DNA from: Sebastes aleutianus | Lineage: Eukaryota > Chordata > Actinopteri > Perciformes > Sebastidae | Assembly: GCA_916700875.1 (NCBI GenBank) | Contig: CAKAKS010000039.1 | Location: 14,295,139 to 14,359,138, forward strand | Direction: 5' to 3' | DNA: 64,000 bases | In this document: one piece after another, positions 1 to 12,084 of the stretch | Position numbering within the stretch: position 1 is the stretch's first letter | Layout: the number at the start of each line of letters is the position of its first letter | Position numbers and translations under genes: made by a program | The notes under the pieces: model-generated | Told to the model about the DNA's origin: nothing | Databases searched by the model: none | Seen by the model: the letters and a program-made list of their open reading frames with translations, nothing else

Positions 1-97
1 CATCTCTCCCTCATATCTCTTTCTATCTCTCAATCTTCCCCCTGCTCTCTGATCTCCTCTCAGGCGTGTTATATTAGAGTGCAGGCGAGTCAGAGAG

Positions 98-98
98 G

Positions 99-123
<25 letters not shown>
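98..123. repeat. (GA)n microsatellite
   Basis: GA dinucleotide run with one GGG interruption near its right end. Confidence 0.95.
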
Positions 124-129
<6 letters not shown>

Positions 130-935
130 CAGTGGAGGGAAATGGGTCACAGACACTATAAATTCACGAGAACATTCTCAGCCGTGGCGCACAAACGCAC
201 CAAAACGAGAGGAGAAAGTGCATGTGACATACAGGAAAAAGTTGTACAGGCGCTATACTCGTGCACTTTGTCTGACAACAAACCTGGCATCTGGCTTTTT
301 TGCAGGCTTCTTATTTGCAACACGCCCACACACCACCATCACCGTGACGGAGATTACAAGTGACATACGTGTATAGACCCGGTCTGAAATTCAATTCCGA
401 TCAGTCTAGTTTAATGTGATTGTATTAGAGGTGCGAGCAGGGAAAATCAATAACATAACGTGGCTCGAGTAGGGGGGATGAAAGCAGGGAGCTTCTTTAT
501 GTCTATGTGTGAGAATGTGCACGAGCTTCAGTTTTCATAATATGTGTGTGCTTGGAATAATTAAAAAATACTGTTTACTGTGCGTGCATGCAAAGAGAAA
601 CCCCCACGATGACACCAAACCTTTGAAGTATCAGGAGTTGTTAGTCTCTTAAGTATAGAAGTTGACCTAGTTCATGTGTTGTATGCTGTAATATGTTATA
701 CACACACACACACACACATGCACACATGCACAAAGGGGTGTACACTCACATGCACGCACACACTCTCAAAGCTAATCATTCTCTCCACTTTGCCTGGCAG
801 ATAAATATTAATGAGGATTACTATGTTACTGCAGTACACCCACGGGAAAACAAGAGACTGCACCTCTCGCACTCTCTCTCGCTCTTTCTAACCGTTTCCC
901 GCTCTGTTTCTTTGTCACTCGTACACACGCCCACC

Positions 936-939
<4 letters not shown>

Positions 940-975
<36 letters not shown>

Positions 976-1000
976 TACACACACACACACACACACACAC
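940..1000. repeat. (CA)n microsatellite, about 60 bp
   Basis: Two CA blocks separated by a short CG-containing interruption near 972. Confidence 0.97.
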
Positions 1001-1132
1001 TCCTACCACATCTTCAAGAAAGTCTTTACCATTTTCTTTAAATTTTACAAGAGAAATATTCTCTTTTTCTCGTCAACCCTCTTTTCTATTCCTCTTATTC
1101 TGTCACAGCAGGATTCACAAATGAACTCATAC

Positions 1133-1133
<1 letters not shown>

Positions 1134-1169
<36 letters not shown>
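1134..1169. repeat. (CA)n microsatellite
   Basis: Uninterrupted CA run after ACAACA. Confidence 0.97.
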
Positions 1170-1171
<2 letters not shown>

Positions 1172-2834
1172 TGAATAAACCCCTTCATGTGAGTGAGTCA
1201 CAGACAGTGCCTCCGTTCTCATCGAGTCGTGTTATCTCTGTCTAACAAAGGCCACAGATTGTGCTGGGATATTTAAGGAACATTTCGGGGTCTCCACATC
1301 CTGTTTTTGGGGAAGATGGGACTCCTTCCCATCAACCCACACTCGTCTTTTTTCTCCGCTCTGTCTTGTCTCTCTCTGTCTTCCACGCAATCATTTCTGA
1401 GAATAGAGAAGCGATAGAGATAAATGAAGAAATCATTGTGAGCTCTGCATGAAGGTGGCTGCGTGGAGGATGGAAACATCACATCACATCCATCCGCTGT
1501 CTGGGGGTGTTTTGGCGGATGGAGGACGGAGGAGTCCAGTCTCAGCCATATAGCTATACCCTGCTATAGCAAACTGTGTCCGTAGAGAAAACACATCATC
1601 AGCAACTTGCTGCCTTCAGCCTTCACTCACAATCAATGGGCGATCATCTCTTCATTGTTTGATCGTTCAGATTTACTTTGAACTCGCGTACAGCTGTGTC
1701 TTTAGGTCTTGATTTTGGACGGGGAATAAAAGACTGAAAAAAAAATCATAGCAGAGAGTGATGAAAGAGGCAGGGTGGAGAGAGGAGGGTGGGAGTCTCC
1801 CCCCTTTTCCTCCCTCGCTCAAAAACATTCTTCCTTGTGAGCTGCCTTGGGGGTCCCCTTTCATGCCAAACAGGGTGTGGTGCAAGAGGGGTCTTTAGCT
1901 CCAGCTTTTCCCACCTCTTTCTTTCCTCCCCTTTTTTCCTTGTGTTTCTAATTGGACTGACTGACCACAGCTCTCTCTCACCTCCAGTCCTGGGGGCAGG
2001 TTGGGAATCAATACTGTAGCGAGGCAGAGCAGAGCCGCGGGGGCAAACACTCACACCTCAGAACTGATATGTGCTAACAGAGCGCCGATAAAAGAAAACA
2101 TTTTCAATGTTGTTCCTTTGGCGTCCGTGTCAACTTTGCAGCAGCTTAAATAAAACCTGACTCTAATGTCGAGACAATTAGATCAGACTGATGAGAAGCG
2201 AGCGGAGTATCAACCTGACCCCGCAGAACGCCAGAGTCCAGAGCTGACCTTCTCTGTGATTGGTGCAGACGGCATGTTTAAAGGTAACCAGGATCGATTA
2301 GTATTCCTGCCTCACCGCTTTCCTGGCTGCCTCCAGCTTCCAGTCCTATAGTGGTAAACTACAGTCATGCCATTGTGTGTTTGCATTCCTATTCCGCTCA
2401 TGAACGTGTGTTTTGAACATGTGTGTGTGTCTGTGTGAACTTCTCCGACAGTGATCCACCCCTCCCACCTTTAAACCCTCGCTCCCCTGCGGTGCCCCTG
2501 ACAACAACATGTTTCCTTGGAGAGCGATTCAACCTCAAATCTGAAATGTTTTTCGTCTGTTTAGAACCCCGACACACACAAAACACACACACATGTCTCG
2601 CTCTTCCTCGTGCACTGTCTTCTCTTTGTTTGTTTTTGTTCTAAATTTTACAGAAAAGAGCTGAGCAGCTTAACATGATAGCAGGATAACAAAGGCGGAG
2701 GATAATCCTAATTCTAAAACGGTAAACATCCCCTAAAAGAAGCTGTTTTAACCTGCCAACACCAACTGTGCATTTTATTATCATCATATTATACTGTAAA
2801 CACCTCGTGTTCTGCTACATATAAGTCCTTCTAT

Positions 2835-3378
2835 TACGGCTGGGACGATTCACCCATCTCCCGATTTGATACTATCACGATACTTGGGTGCCAATTCGAT
2901 ATGTATTAATACGTATTGCGATTTTTGTTAACTTTTTTAACACTAGACAAAAAGGTTGAATCATACACTTATAGGGACTTTTATTTTGGAAAATCTCTAA
3001 ATTGATGCAGTAAAAATGTTTGATTTTCAGCATGTATGTAGTCTGAGATGTCCTGAAGTCAAATCTATCAGTCATTGTCAGGTATTATTTAAATTTTTTC
3101 CAGCAACCCAAAATAGTAGTGTTTACCGCTTTGGATTTAAAATGTGAGGGTGCAGGTTGTGTCCACACCGACCATCCGCCGTTTTCTATTTTCTCGTTGC
3201 TGCCCACTGCGGTTTGTTTTGGTTGACGGATACGGAACGGATATGACATCACTTTATTCATACTACAATAATAAAAGCAGTAACTTTCTTCTATCTCCGC
3301 ATAGACTCAAATTAAGCAAATATATTGATTCTAGCATTGAAAAATCGTAATAAAAAAAAAAAATCGCGCCCACTACTA
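2835..3378 (-). mobile_element. hAT-type MITE, family A copy 1 (internally deleted)
   Basis: The left end reads TACGGCTGGGACGATTCACC. The right end, reverse complemented, reads TAGTAGTGGGCGCGATTTTT, giving imperfect terminal inverted repeats. The element is flanked by an exact 8-bp target duplication CCTTCTAT (2827-2834 and 3379-3386), as expected for hAT transposases. It is 544 bp, against about 1.08 kb for copy 3, which it matches in reverse orientation. Most of the middle is missing. It has no coding capacity. Confidence 0.85.
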
Positions 3379-4629
3379 CCTTCTATCCCATTTTGTCCAT
3401 GCTGATACGTTTCTCTCATGCGTTGCCACTTTTACTTTCTGAAAACTGTTGTAATGAAAGGTATGCAAGAGCCAGAATAAAGGAGGAATGAGTGGGAAAG
3501 AAGCATGACGAGTCTAGATGTGAAGACTTTGAGATTTTGAGCCACGATAACGAGGAGTAGAAGGAGTGAATGAGGTATAGAAAAAGAAAGTGATTCATAG
3601 AGAAGAAGGGGAGTAATCAAGTTCGCCTCCTCACCTATTGTCGTGGAGTAAACGAGGCATGTTTTGTTCAAATGTGTCATAGCCATTGAACAAAGATGCT
3701 CTATGTTCTCCCCGTAGATATTACTCAATTAACTGCGATAGAGAAACCCACATCCATCAGAAACTACTGACACGAACGTGAGGCCATTCATCTGCATTAG
3801 ACGAGTGACGGGGCGCAGATGAGAAGGTGGTCCGCCTATTTCACTCGGCAATCTGGAAGGTGAAGAGCAATCTGGAAAATGTGTTTTGAAAATATCTTTC
3901 AAACATGTTAACTAATGCTAATAGTTTTGGAGGAAAGTGTTCAGCCAGTGGCGATGCGCACCTACAAAGCTGGGAAATGCTGAATGATGTGAAGAAAGTA
4001 GGTTTAAAAGTGAGCAAAAGACTTTTATTTGGATCTAAGCTTGCAGCAATAAACATTCCCACTACAACATCCCACTCTGCTCAGTCAGCTGCTTATAGAT
4101 ATAGATTTTGTCAATATTTTGCCCGTATGCTGTTATCTCTAAATCTATGCAGCTCACGCAGTTGCGTAAGGCGGAGATTGGACGATAACGCGACGAGTTA
4201 TCTAACAAGTCAGAGCAGGACAAAGCTGCAGCTGTGTGTAGAAGTGAAAGTATCTCAGTGGCTCATCGAGGACATGTGAAGGTAACGTCATCACAACCCG
4301 AGAGACAGCCAACCTTTACAGAGCCTCTAGGGTAGAAACCGGTCGATCGCCAAGCTTCGTTCACCTGCCAACACCGAGGGGAGGTATCAGTCAGACAGTC
4401 TGATGATTTTAAAACCGTCAATTTATTGACAACACTTTTCTGCCCGTGTGGTTTGATGGATAACTGTTATGAAAATCTGATGCATTCACTGCCTTACACA
4501 GCATTGGCAAGCTGATGCACATCCATCTATTCAGTCATTTTTGCAGCACAACAGTACAATAATGCGAGTGAGTAATCCCCCCTTCGGTCTGTCTGCAACA
4601 CAGCTGGCTGCAAGAAGAATGGGAATGCA

Positions 4630-4631
<2 letters not shown>

Positions 4632-4674
<43 letters not shown>
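4632..4674. repeat. (GA)n microsatellite
   Basis: Pure GA run of about 21 units. Confidence 0.97.
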
Positions 4675-4676
<2 letters not shown>

Positions 4677-4738
4677 CCCTCCGCTCCTGTGTGAGAAAAT
4701 CTGCTTTTCTCCATTAATTAAGGTGATTTGAGTGGCTC

Positions 4739-4773
<35 letters not shown>

Positions 4774-4776
4774 GTG
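4739..4776. repeat. (GT)n microsatellite
   Basis: GT run with one TTTG interruption. Confidence 0.97.
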
Positions 4777-5053
4777 CACCAGCCAATCAACCAGTAGCAA
4801 TTACTTCTCTGAAAAGGACAGTGAATATTCGGTTTCTTCCAATCAAGCAGTACTACGACAGCCGGCCAGTTAGATCACAGTTAATCAGTTTTGCAGCCAC
4901 TACAGAATTAATAACACACAACCTGAACTCTTTGGGATAATGAGACCTGAAAGCATCAGGACAAATTATAACTTATATCGTTGGAGACCTCTCAAGTTGC
5001 TTAGTTCTACTACAGAAGCAAAGGAACCAGGTTGTGTTTTATGTGTTTCTGTG

Positions 5054-5713
5054 TAGAGCTGCATTGATGAATCGATTAGTTGAATTCTCAGATTCCAGCT
5101 TCTTAAATGTGAATACTTTCTGGTTTCTTTATTCCTCTATGACAGTAAACGTATGGTGCATTCAAACGGGGTCGTGTTTACCGTGTTCATGAGAAGAGTC
5201 CGTATGAACGCCCCCCCCCTCTTGTTGTATTCACAACCTCGTAAGTGGAAAGTTTCTGAAAGCTCAGAGTTCACGAGATGCGATGTGTTTGTTGACGTTG
5301 TCAGAAATGGCGGACCCCATGGGAGTTAATTTTTCGATGCATAATAAGTTAATGTATCGTAATTTTAGTCGTATATTGTTTTTCTTCGTAATCTTATAAC
5401 ATGTCTTATGTTACCCACTTGCTTACTTGACAGTAACGTTATATTTTTCTCACGACTTTACCACTTGAATGCCAAGAATATTATGTACACGACTTCCCAT
5501 GTTGTAAATACGAGTTTCATTTGAAGGCACCATGAATATCTTTGAGTTGTGGCCAAAACAAGACATTTGAGGACGTCATCTTGGGCTTTGGGAAACACTG
5601 ATTGACATTTTTCACAATTTTTTGACATTTTATAGACCGAACAATTTATCGATTAATTGAGGAAATAATCGACAGATTAATCATTAATGAAAATAATTGT
5701 CGTTGCAGCCCTA
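5054..5713. mobile_element. hAT-type MITE, TAGGGCTGCAAC family, split by a nested element
   Basis: Starts TAGAGCTGCATTGATGAATC and ends GTCGTTGCAGCCCTA. Its two parts (5054-5150 and 5533-5713) match the reverse complement of the intact copy at 48518-48816. The left part breaks after ACAGTAAAC and the right part resumes at TGAATATCTTTG. In the intact copy these are adjacent, so the 5154-5532 element was inserted later. No clear 8-bp flanking duplication remains. Confidence 0.75.
5154..5532. mobile_element. MITE, TGGTGC family copy 1 (nested)
   Basis: Begins TGGTGCATTCAAACGGGGTC and ends TTTCATTTGAAGGCACCA, giving inverted termini TGGTGCNTTCAAA. It is 379 bp and inserted inside the 5054-5713 MITE. 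The second copy at 52097-52508 shares about 400 bp at high identity. The flanking triplets are GTA and TGA, so a 3-bp duplication is not intact here, whereas copy 2 has ACA on both sides. The superfamily is not certain. Confidence 0.75.
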
Positions 5714-6969
5714 TGTGAGGAGATGTGAAAGTTACTTTTGTGTTGAAGCAGGAAGGGAATGTGTAATTCTGGTCTTATTAAAGTGAAAGCTGTTTTCATC
5801 CATGATATAGAAGCCAAACTGTAATTTCTGATAGCATGAGGCACAGTATGTTACTGTATCCTCTGTGTACTCACTCAATCAAAGAGAGAACTACAAAGAG
5901 ACCAGCGACTCTCAGAAGTTACTCAAAGAGGCGTGTTAATGAAACTAAAGTCACATTACATCAAGTGGGAAGAGATGAAATACAATTCGCTATGATCCTA
6001 TAAGCACCTCATGATTTTGGGAAAGCAGTTCAGATGAGCCGTAAGCTCAGCTCGCTCATCACCTGCATACACACACACACTCTCTACTTATTTCTGATTC
6101 ACTTTAATACCGGCGTATTTACAACATGAAAGAGGGCTGACATGCATCACAGAATGAATGCGTTGGGGGGGGGAATCACAAACGCACTCGCAGCTGCAAA
6201 CCTGAGTGCATACTTTCTTTATCCACATGCAGCTTTCTCGCGGTGTAAACAACTTCGTCGGAGAGCAAAAGAGGTGAATCACCTGGCAGGTTACAGCCTG
6301 TCTCTAAAACTGACATAAAGGTTAAGTTTGCGACGCGCATTCCACGTCTTAAGCTTTTAGCAGGAAAACTATTATCTTCTGCCTTCAGCCCACACCCACC
6401 AGATTTACACAAACACATAAAGCGCCTGATGCCTGGCAGACAAACTGATTCCCAGAGTGTGTGTGTGTGTGTGTGTGTGAAAAAGCCCAGGCGGGACAGG
6501 ATCCAGCACTTTAAATCACGCTGAAGGCGAGGCTACGTGTGGCTCTGCTTGATAAAAGGAAACTAACTCATGCCTCAAGTCAGTTCAATTGCGTTGACAG
6601 TGACGAGCAAACAAGCTGCACTCAAAGACAGCACTCCCACAGTGAGACTTCCCTGTAACCTTGAAAACCGAGGGGCTGCGGTGGAATACATTAGCGGCGA
6701 CAGAGACAGACTGAGCTCTGGAAAGATTGACAGACTCGGACTGACAGGAAGAGAAACACAGAGAAGTATTGTCCACTGTGGAGATTAAAAGCTTTGCTCT
6801 TGACTTGCCTTTCCACCAATTCAAATCTAATACCGCCTCCTGGATTAGCCAAGAAGAACCCTTTTTAAATCCCACTCACACACACACACACAACAGCACG
6901 GCAAGATGTGGTCTCAGAGAGGAGACAAAGTCAAAGAAGAAGAAAGTGTGAATTGAGGGGAAGTCTTAC
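5714..6969. other. Intronic stretch
   Basis: No exon or dispersed repeat recognised. Only a short CA run near 6068 and (GT)n at about 6456-6479 are present. The donor of candidate exon 1c ends this stretch. Confidence 0.55.
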
Positions 6970-7062
6970 CCTCTCGCCACTGTTCCTCCGTAGAGTCCCC
7001 ACCGGCAGCTTAAGCATCAGCCGGCGGGTCCTCCCGGGCGTCACTGCTCCCTGGACCACCAT
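6970..7062 (-). CDS. candidate alternative first coding exon (exon 1c), 31 codons
   Basis: On the minus strand an ATG at 7062 (A at -3, G at +4) opens 31 codons beginning MVVQGAVTPG and ending TLRRNSGER. A donor GTAAGA follows at 6969-6964. The exon is 93 nt and ends in phase 0, so it could splice to the same second exon as exons 1a and 1b. The peptide is basic (seven Arg and one Lys in 31 residues), with no signal peptide or recognisable domain. Unlike the surrounding intron, the sequence on its upstream side (7063-7330) is CpG-rich, as expected of a promoter. I do not recall a published FRMD4A isoform with this start. It may be a fish-specific first exon of frmd4a, the first exon of another minus-strand gene, or a chance ORF. 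Strand, phase and spacing favour the first. Confidence 0.5.
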
Positions 7063-7440
7063 AGTACGCTCCTGAGTGTGTGTGTCCGTGGGCGTGCGAG
7101 CATGTGTGCGTGAGGTGGGCGTCCTCGCCGTCCCGTCCAGCCTGGCAGCCGGGATCCACGCGAGCTCGGCGCGTGGGTGTTGTACGAGGAAAGAAAGTGT
7201 GTGATGATAGTGTGTGTGTGCCTCCTATGTGCCTCTCTCTGCTTCTCTTTCCCTCTGTGTTGAAACACTTCCCATTCTGCTCCGCTCGGCTATACGCTCC
7301 ACTCCGCCTCACTCGGGAGGTGAATGAGTGTGTGAGAGTGTGTGTGTGTGTGAGAGGGAGAGAGGGAGCGCGCTTTGTCTCTCCGTCTCCTCTCTCCTCT
7401 CCGGCTCTGGCAGCTCCCCCTCCCTGCCTTCCCACACTCA
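7010..7440 (-). promoter_or_regulatory. CpG-rich promoter-like block at exon 1c
   Basis: About 20 CpG dinucleotides fall within 7010-7200, far more than in flanking DNA. Several are clustered, for example CCGGCGGG, CCCGGGCG and GCTCGGCGCG. The block covers exon 1c and continues on its upstream side (minus strand). From 7200 to 7440 it becomes GT- and pyrimidine-rich. No TATA box is evident. The call rests on base composition and the adjacent exon only. Confidence 0.45.
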
Positions 7441-7460
7441 CTTCCTTCAGTCGGGGGGCT

Positions 7461-8274
7461 TAACCAGGTCACTGGATTAATGTGACGTTACGGCTGTTAT
7501 TAGCATACGCACCCGTGTCACGTGATTTCATAATAATTGTGTGTGAGCATATATATATACCCCCACCAGCCCCACACACCCCTTACAGGGGATCACGTGG
7601 GGAACCTCAAAAGGAATATGGGATGTTTTGCCATCTGGTAGGGAGATTATCTTTGAAATCCCACATCCAGCTTTCTCTTCCCTGCACTGTCTGGGCTAGG
7701 ACACAAAAGGGGGGATACACACACACACATACACACACACACACACATGCATCCTTGCAGTCAAGCATGCACAATGCTCATGCATGCACATATTGATCAT
7801 CCTATCATTCAGTTCATCATGTGCACGCAGAAAAAGTGTGGAAATTGGCCTGATTTTTTTTGCTTCCCACAAAGCTGTGACAGTCGTGGACTTTTAGCTG
7901 CGAGGCTCCAGCAGAGATCTTTTATCGTGATGGCTGCAGCCACGCACGCAGAGCTGAGTCAGTCCTCCGTTTCCACCACGGCAGTCTTTACATGTCCATT
8001 AAAGCTATTGGACTCGTGAGTTACAGCTGCGCCTATAGTGACTTACTGTCATATTCTCGTCGTCACTCACCGCTGAGCTCTGTTCGCCTCCGCACATCGA
8101 TACTGAACTGTCAGCTGATTAACTTAAGTGGATCGACACACACATGCATGCACACATATGTAGGAGTACACAGATGTTAGGTATGCACATATGTACACAC
8201 ACATGTACAGTACACATATAAAAGCTAACATCTTGTATGGGCTAGCTAAGCCATCAGCATTGTGTTAGAACTAG
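7461..8274. other. Non-coding stretch upstream of exon 1c
   Basis: Contains (CA)n at 7716-7747 and scattered ACATG/ACACA words around 8140-8220. A 9-codon minus-strand ATG frame ending at a GTGAGT donor (8071-8097) is discussed under findings and not called an exon. Confidence 0.5.
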
Positions 8275-9178
8275 AGGTAGAAGGAAGTTACCACTTTTAT
8301 GGTTGTAGTCAGAGTAACGTGACGTCATATCCATTCCGTATCCGTCAACCAAAACAAACCGCAGTGAGCCGCAAAGAAAAAGTTGAAAACGGCGTAGTGT
8401 CCGCATGGATAAGACTTGCACCCTTCACATTTAAAATCCAAAGGGGTAAACACTACACATACAGTAAAGTATGGAAACACTTTGGGTTTCACACATTGCC
8501 AGGAAAAGCAGAGCTAGACATCATGGTTAAAGTTGCATGCTAACTCTGTCATGGACAGGAAACGTTATCGTATTGCAGTAACGCGCAGTCAAGCCATCCG
8601 TCACTCGCTGGAGCTGATCATGGATGTATAAAGAGAACGGAGCTGACGGGGGAGCTGGAGACCACCTTGGAGAAGTTAGAGGAAGTATACTTGTGTGACT
8701 ACATCCGGTTTTCAAAATAAGGTGTTAACAAAGGGAACTGTACAACAAAATACATATTTGGAAATAAGGTTGATTGGATTATATTAACCAGAAGTATAAA
8801 ACATTACATGTCCGTTATAAATTAAAAAGAAAATACCACTAATTTATATGAGGGAAATGTCTTTATTCTTTGATTTCTGGGTTGCTGGAAAATATGTAAT
8901 AAATAATGCCTGACAATGACTGATATATTTGACTTCAGGACATCTCTGACTACATACATGCTGAAAATTGAACATTTTTACAGCATCAATTTAGAGATTG
9001 TCCAAAGTAAAAGTCCCTAGAAGTGTATGATTCAACTTTTCTTATGGTCTAGTGTTAAAAAAGTTAACAAAAATCGCAATAACTCAGAATATCGAATCGC
9101 AATACTTAAAAACCTTAATACATATCGAATCGGCACCCAAGTATCGTGAATCGGGAGACAGGTGAATCGTCCCAGCCC
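8275..9178 (+). mobile_element. hAT-type MITE, family A copy 2 (left end missing)
   Basis: Matches family A copy 3 (41689-42769) in the same orientation, from GAGGTAGAAGGAAG to the right terminus ATCGTCCCAGCCC. The left roughly 100 bp with the left inverted repeat are absent. Shared internal words include TCCGTATCCGTCAACCAAAA and TTTCACACATTGCCAGG. It has no coding capacity. Confidence 0.8.
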
Positions 9179-12084
9179 AAGTTATAACCAGTATGAGCTT
9201 GGTTATCCCAGTTATATGATGCTGGGTCACAGCGTATAAAGTCAGATTAAAGCCACCAGTCAAAATGAGCAACCAAACAAGCCTTTTCCATCCCTCATAT
9301 CATTTCTTTAAGAGAGGCCCCCTCCCCTGACGGCTTTAGTGACATGACATTCTCTCTATATGTCCCACTTAGCCTACATAGACACACACACAAAAACGCA
9401 CACATTGTGCTAAAGCCGCGCACGACAGGCATACAGGAGAAAATCATCTGCAGTGGTAATCCCCAGTAAGCATTATTTATTCAATACCCCGGCCCACATC
9501 GGTGCGAGAGTGACTGTGGCCTACATGAGAAATATCAGAGGGCTATTTATAAACTTAGTCTGCAGACATCCAGGTCTTGCAGATGGACACGCTGGAGGGA
9601 AAAAAGGGAACCAAAAGATTCCTTTCTATTTGCACTGTTCCTGTGTGATGTGTGCGTTTGATGTTAATTCAGACCGCGATGACAGAGATTAACAGCCACT
9701 GTTGATTCAGGAGACAAAACCTCGCTGCTTTCATGGGGAGCTCTCATGACACCTTGACAGGAAGATGACAATACACTCTCCTAATTGAACAGTTTAAGTA
9801 CGGTTTGTGTTCGTTTGTTCTCCTCCGCACTCCGCAGCGCTCGCTTTTACTTAAATTCCACTGCCTCAAATCCGGTGAGGTGATAAACCGTCGTCTTGAC
9901 AGGAGGAAAAGAAATAAAAAAAATTATTCTTGATGCCTCAGGCTAGATGCACAATGACCCATTTCAGTCAACAAGCACGCAAAAAAAATAAAGGCAAAAT
10001 GGGATTTGCACTTGGTAATAAAAATATGTGAAATACAAAAACTGCATACATAATAAGGCATAAAAAAAAAACAAGAAATCAGGCAAAATAGATGGGAGAT
10101 TCTGACATGCTTCACTGTGCTGGATCAATTCACACAAGCTGTCCTCGAAACACAGCTATTAATACATTTCTAACAAATAACAAGAGAGAGAGACAAAGAA
10201 GAGAAAGAGAGGGAAGATCACTACCTGGTTATGAGATATGCTAATAAGGGAGGTGCAAACAAAGCGTCTGGACCGTCTGGGTTTTATTTCTACTGTGTGT
10301 TTGTGTGTCTGCTTTATTTCGTACTTGTAATAATAAGAAGCATTGGTTAGACTCGCATTAATTTACCCAGATAACCCAGCCCGTCTCTGCCCACGGCTGT
10401 CTGACTCATCCCTATGGTCCCGCTCCTCACTGTGTTCCTGTGTGTGTGGGTGTGTTTATGGAAATGCCCTCTAGCTGGACTCTCTCCATGTCCCAGGCAG
10501 CATCGGCGAGGGAGGGAGAGAGAGGGGGTTGAATGTTTATGTTCTCCACAAATTACAAAGAAGGCTTGAGTTACAGCGGCCATCGCACAGAGAACACAGA
10601 TAAACGGTGCTGTCGCTAAACAATGCCACCCTGGTAGCTTAATTCAATTCATGTCTCACTGTGCGCTCCTGTCTGTGCTTCTTAAGTGTTGTCTTTCTCT
10701 ATCTCATGAGAGTGAGATGAGCAGAAAGCGGGGTCTCCCGCCCTTCATCAGGCCCAGAACCAATCATAATGACTCCTCCACAGGGGAGCATCCACTTCAA
10801 TTATCATCCCCTCAGCGGTGTCTGTGTACGAAGGCCTGGGAAACTCTTTTAACGTGCTCGCAGAGGTAACAGAGAGGCTGAGGGGATTTATTTTGCATGA
10901 AATGAGGACATTCGTGTTTCACTCATTGTGAAAACTGGGACGTGTTTATATATTTCGGAGAGATTTGGTGGAACACGGGGACAGGTTGTCCTGGACAAAC
11001 CGCGTCGCTCGGCGCAACATCTGCTCAACCCGCCCTGTGTGTGTGTGTGTGTGTGTGTGTGCGCACATATCTGCTTGTCTTTCAATATGATTAAAATTTC
11101 AGCCAGTGGCACTGAAGGAATGCAGCCAGACTGAAAAACCACGTCCATGTTTGACTGTTTTATAACCTTGAGAAGGTGCGTAGACGTGAGAAAAATAACT
11201 GTGTCTTTGTCTGGGTGCAGTCCACACACACACACACACACACACACACTGCCATTATACACTCATTCATGCCTTAATGGAATTAGAATATATCATTCCA
11301 ATGGGCCAATCAGTAGTCTATTATGAGGGTAGCCGCAGACCCTGAATGGGGCGCTAGATGTGCAATTTGCCCCAGTGAATAGCATACCAGGCTTCTGAAT
11401 TATTCACCCAAGTGTACTGGAAAGCCTCTGCATGCGCTGGGCCGGTCGGCATCACAATCTGGACCATGCGTGCGATAGAAATTGAATGCTGAATGATAAA
11501 TGGCTGATTGGTTTATGGGTGTGCACATACAGTAAGTTTATGATAATTGTCTTTTCTCTATTTATTCGGGTGATTCTGCAGTCGGAGTGAACTAATGAGG
11601 CAAGAAAATGAGACACATCTGATTGCTGAATGCGACTATATTATTCAAATTGCATTCAGGGAATTAAAGTTTTCTTTGTATAATAACTCAGAATGTGTTA
11701 CTCTGGTCTATACTTTTCTATAGTTTTTTAATTTTATATTTTTTATGAAAAGACTAACAATGACCTTACTAATAAGTATTGTCTCTGTAACCCAACCCTG
11801 ATATATCCTATTCCTCTGTGTCTGAGTCACACCATTGTTTGGATGACATGTTCCTTCATTACAATGAACAAGGGCACTGTGGTTTATTTTGAGTCGATAC
11901 CACATACACCGCCCTGGTGTTATAAATACACACCAGCTCGCCAAGTGTGTATTAATCCGCGACTGAAAGTATTCCCAAATAAATAAATTGACTCCTGTTT
12001 GAGAAAGGTTAGTACCCAGCTGTTTTAGTGAATAACTCAGCAGGAACTATATATTTGTGACCTGCTTTTAAAGATTTACGTTTT
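9179..12084. other. Intronic stretch, mostly unique-looking
   Basis: Contains (GT)n at 11036-11060 and (CA)n at 11223-11249. The block 11270-11660 is complex, AT-rich and free of simple repeats, and could be a conserved non-coding element, which only alignment would show. No exon recognised. Confidence 0.5.

Larger units (their letters stand above)
1..2826. other. Non-coding stretch with microsatellites
   Basis: No exon seen. It contains (GA)n at 98-123, (CA)n at 699-718, a long (CA)n interrupted by one ACGCATAC at 940-1000, and (CA)n at 1134-1169. ORFs here are translations of the dinucleotide repeats. Confidence 0.7.
3387..5053. other. Non-coding stretch
   Basis: Contains a 43-bp (GA)n at 4632-4674 and an interrupted (GT)n at 4739-4776. 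A 124-codon open frame at 3905-4279 (+) has no recognisable domain, splice context or start context and is not called a gene. Nothing else stands out. Confidence 0.6.

Noticed and set aside
693..1124. 143-codon frame rich in His-Thr repeats
   Set aside because: Translation of CA microsatellites.
3905..4279. 124-codon open frame on the plus strand
   Set aside because: No recognisable domain, biased composition, splice context or neighbouring exon. Such a length can occur by chance in 64 kb read in six frames.
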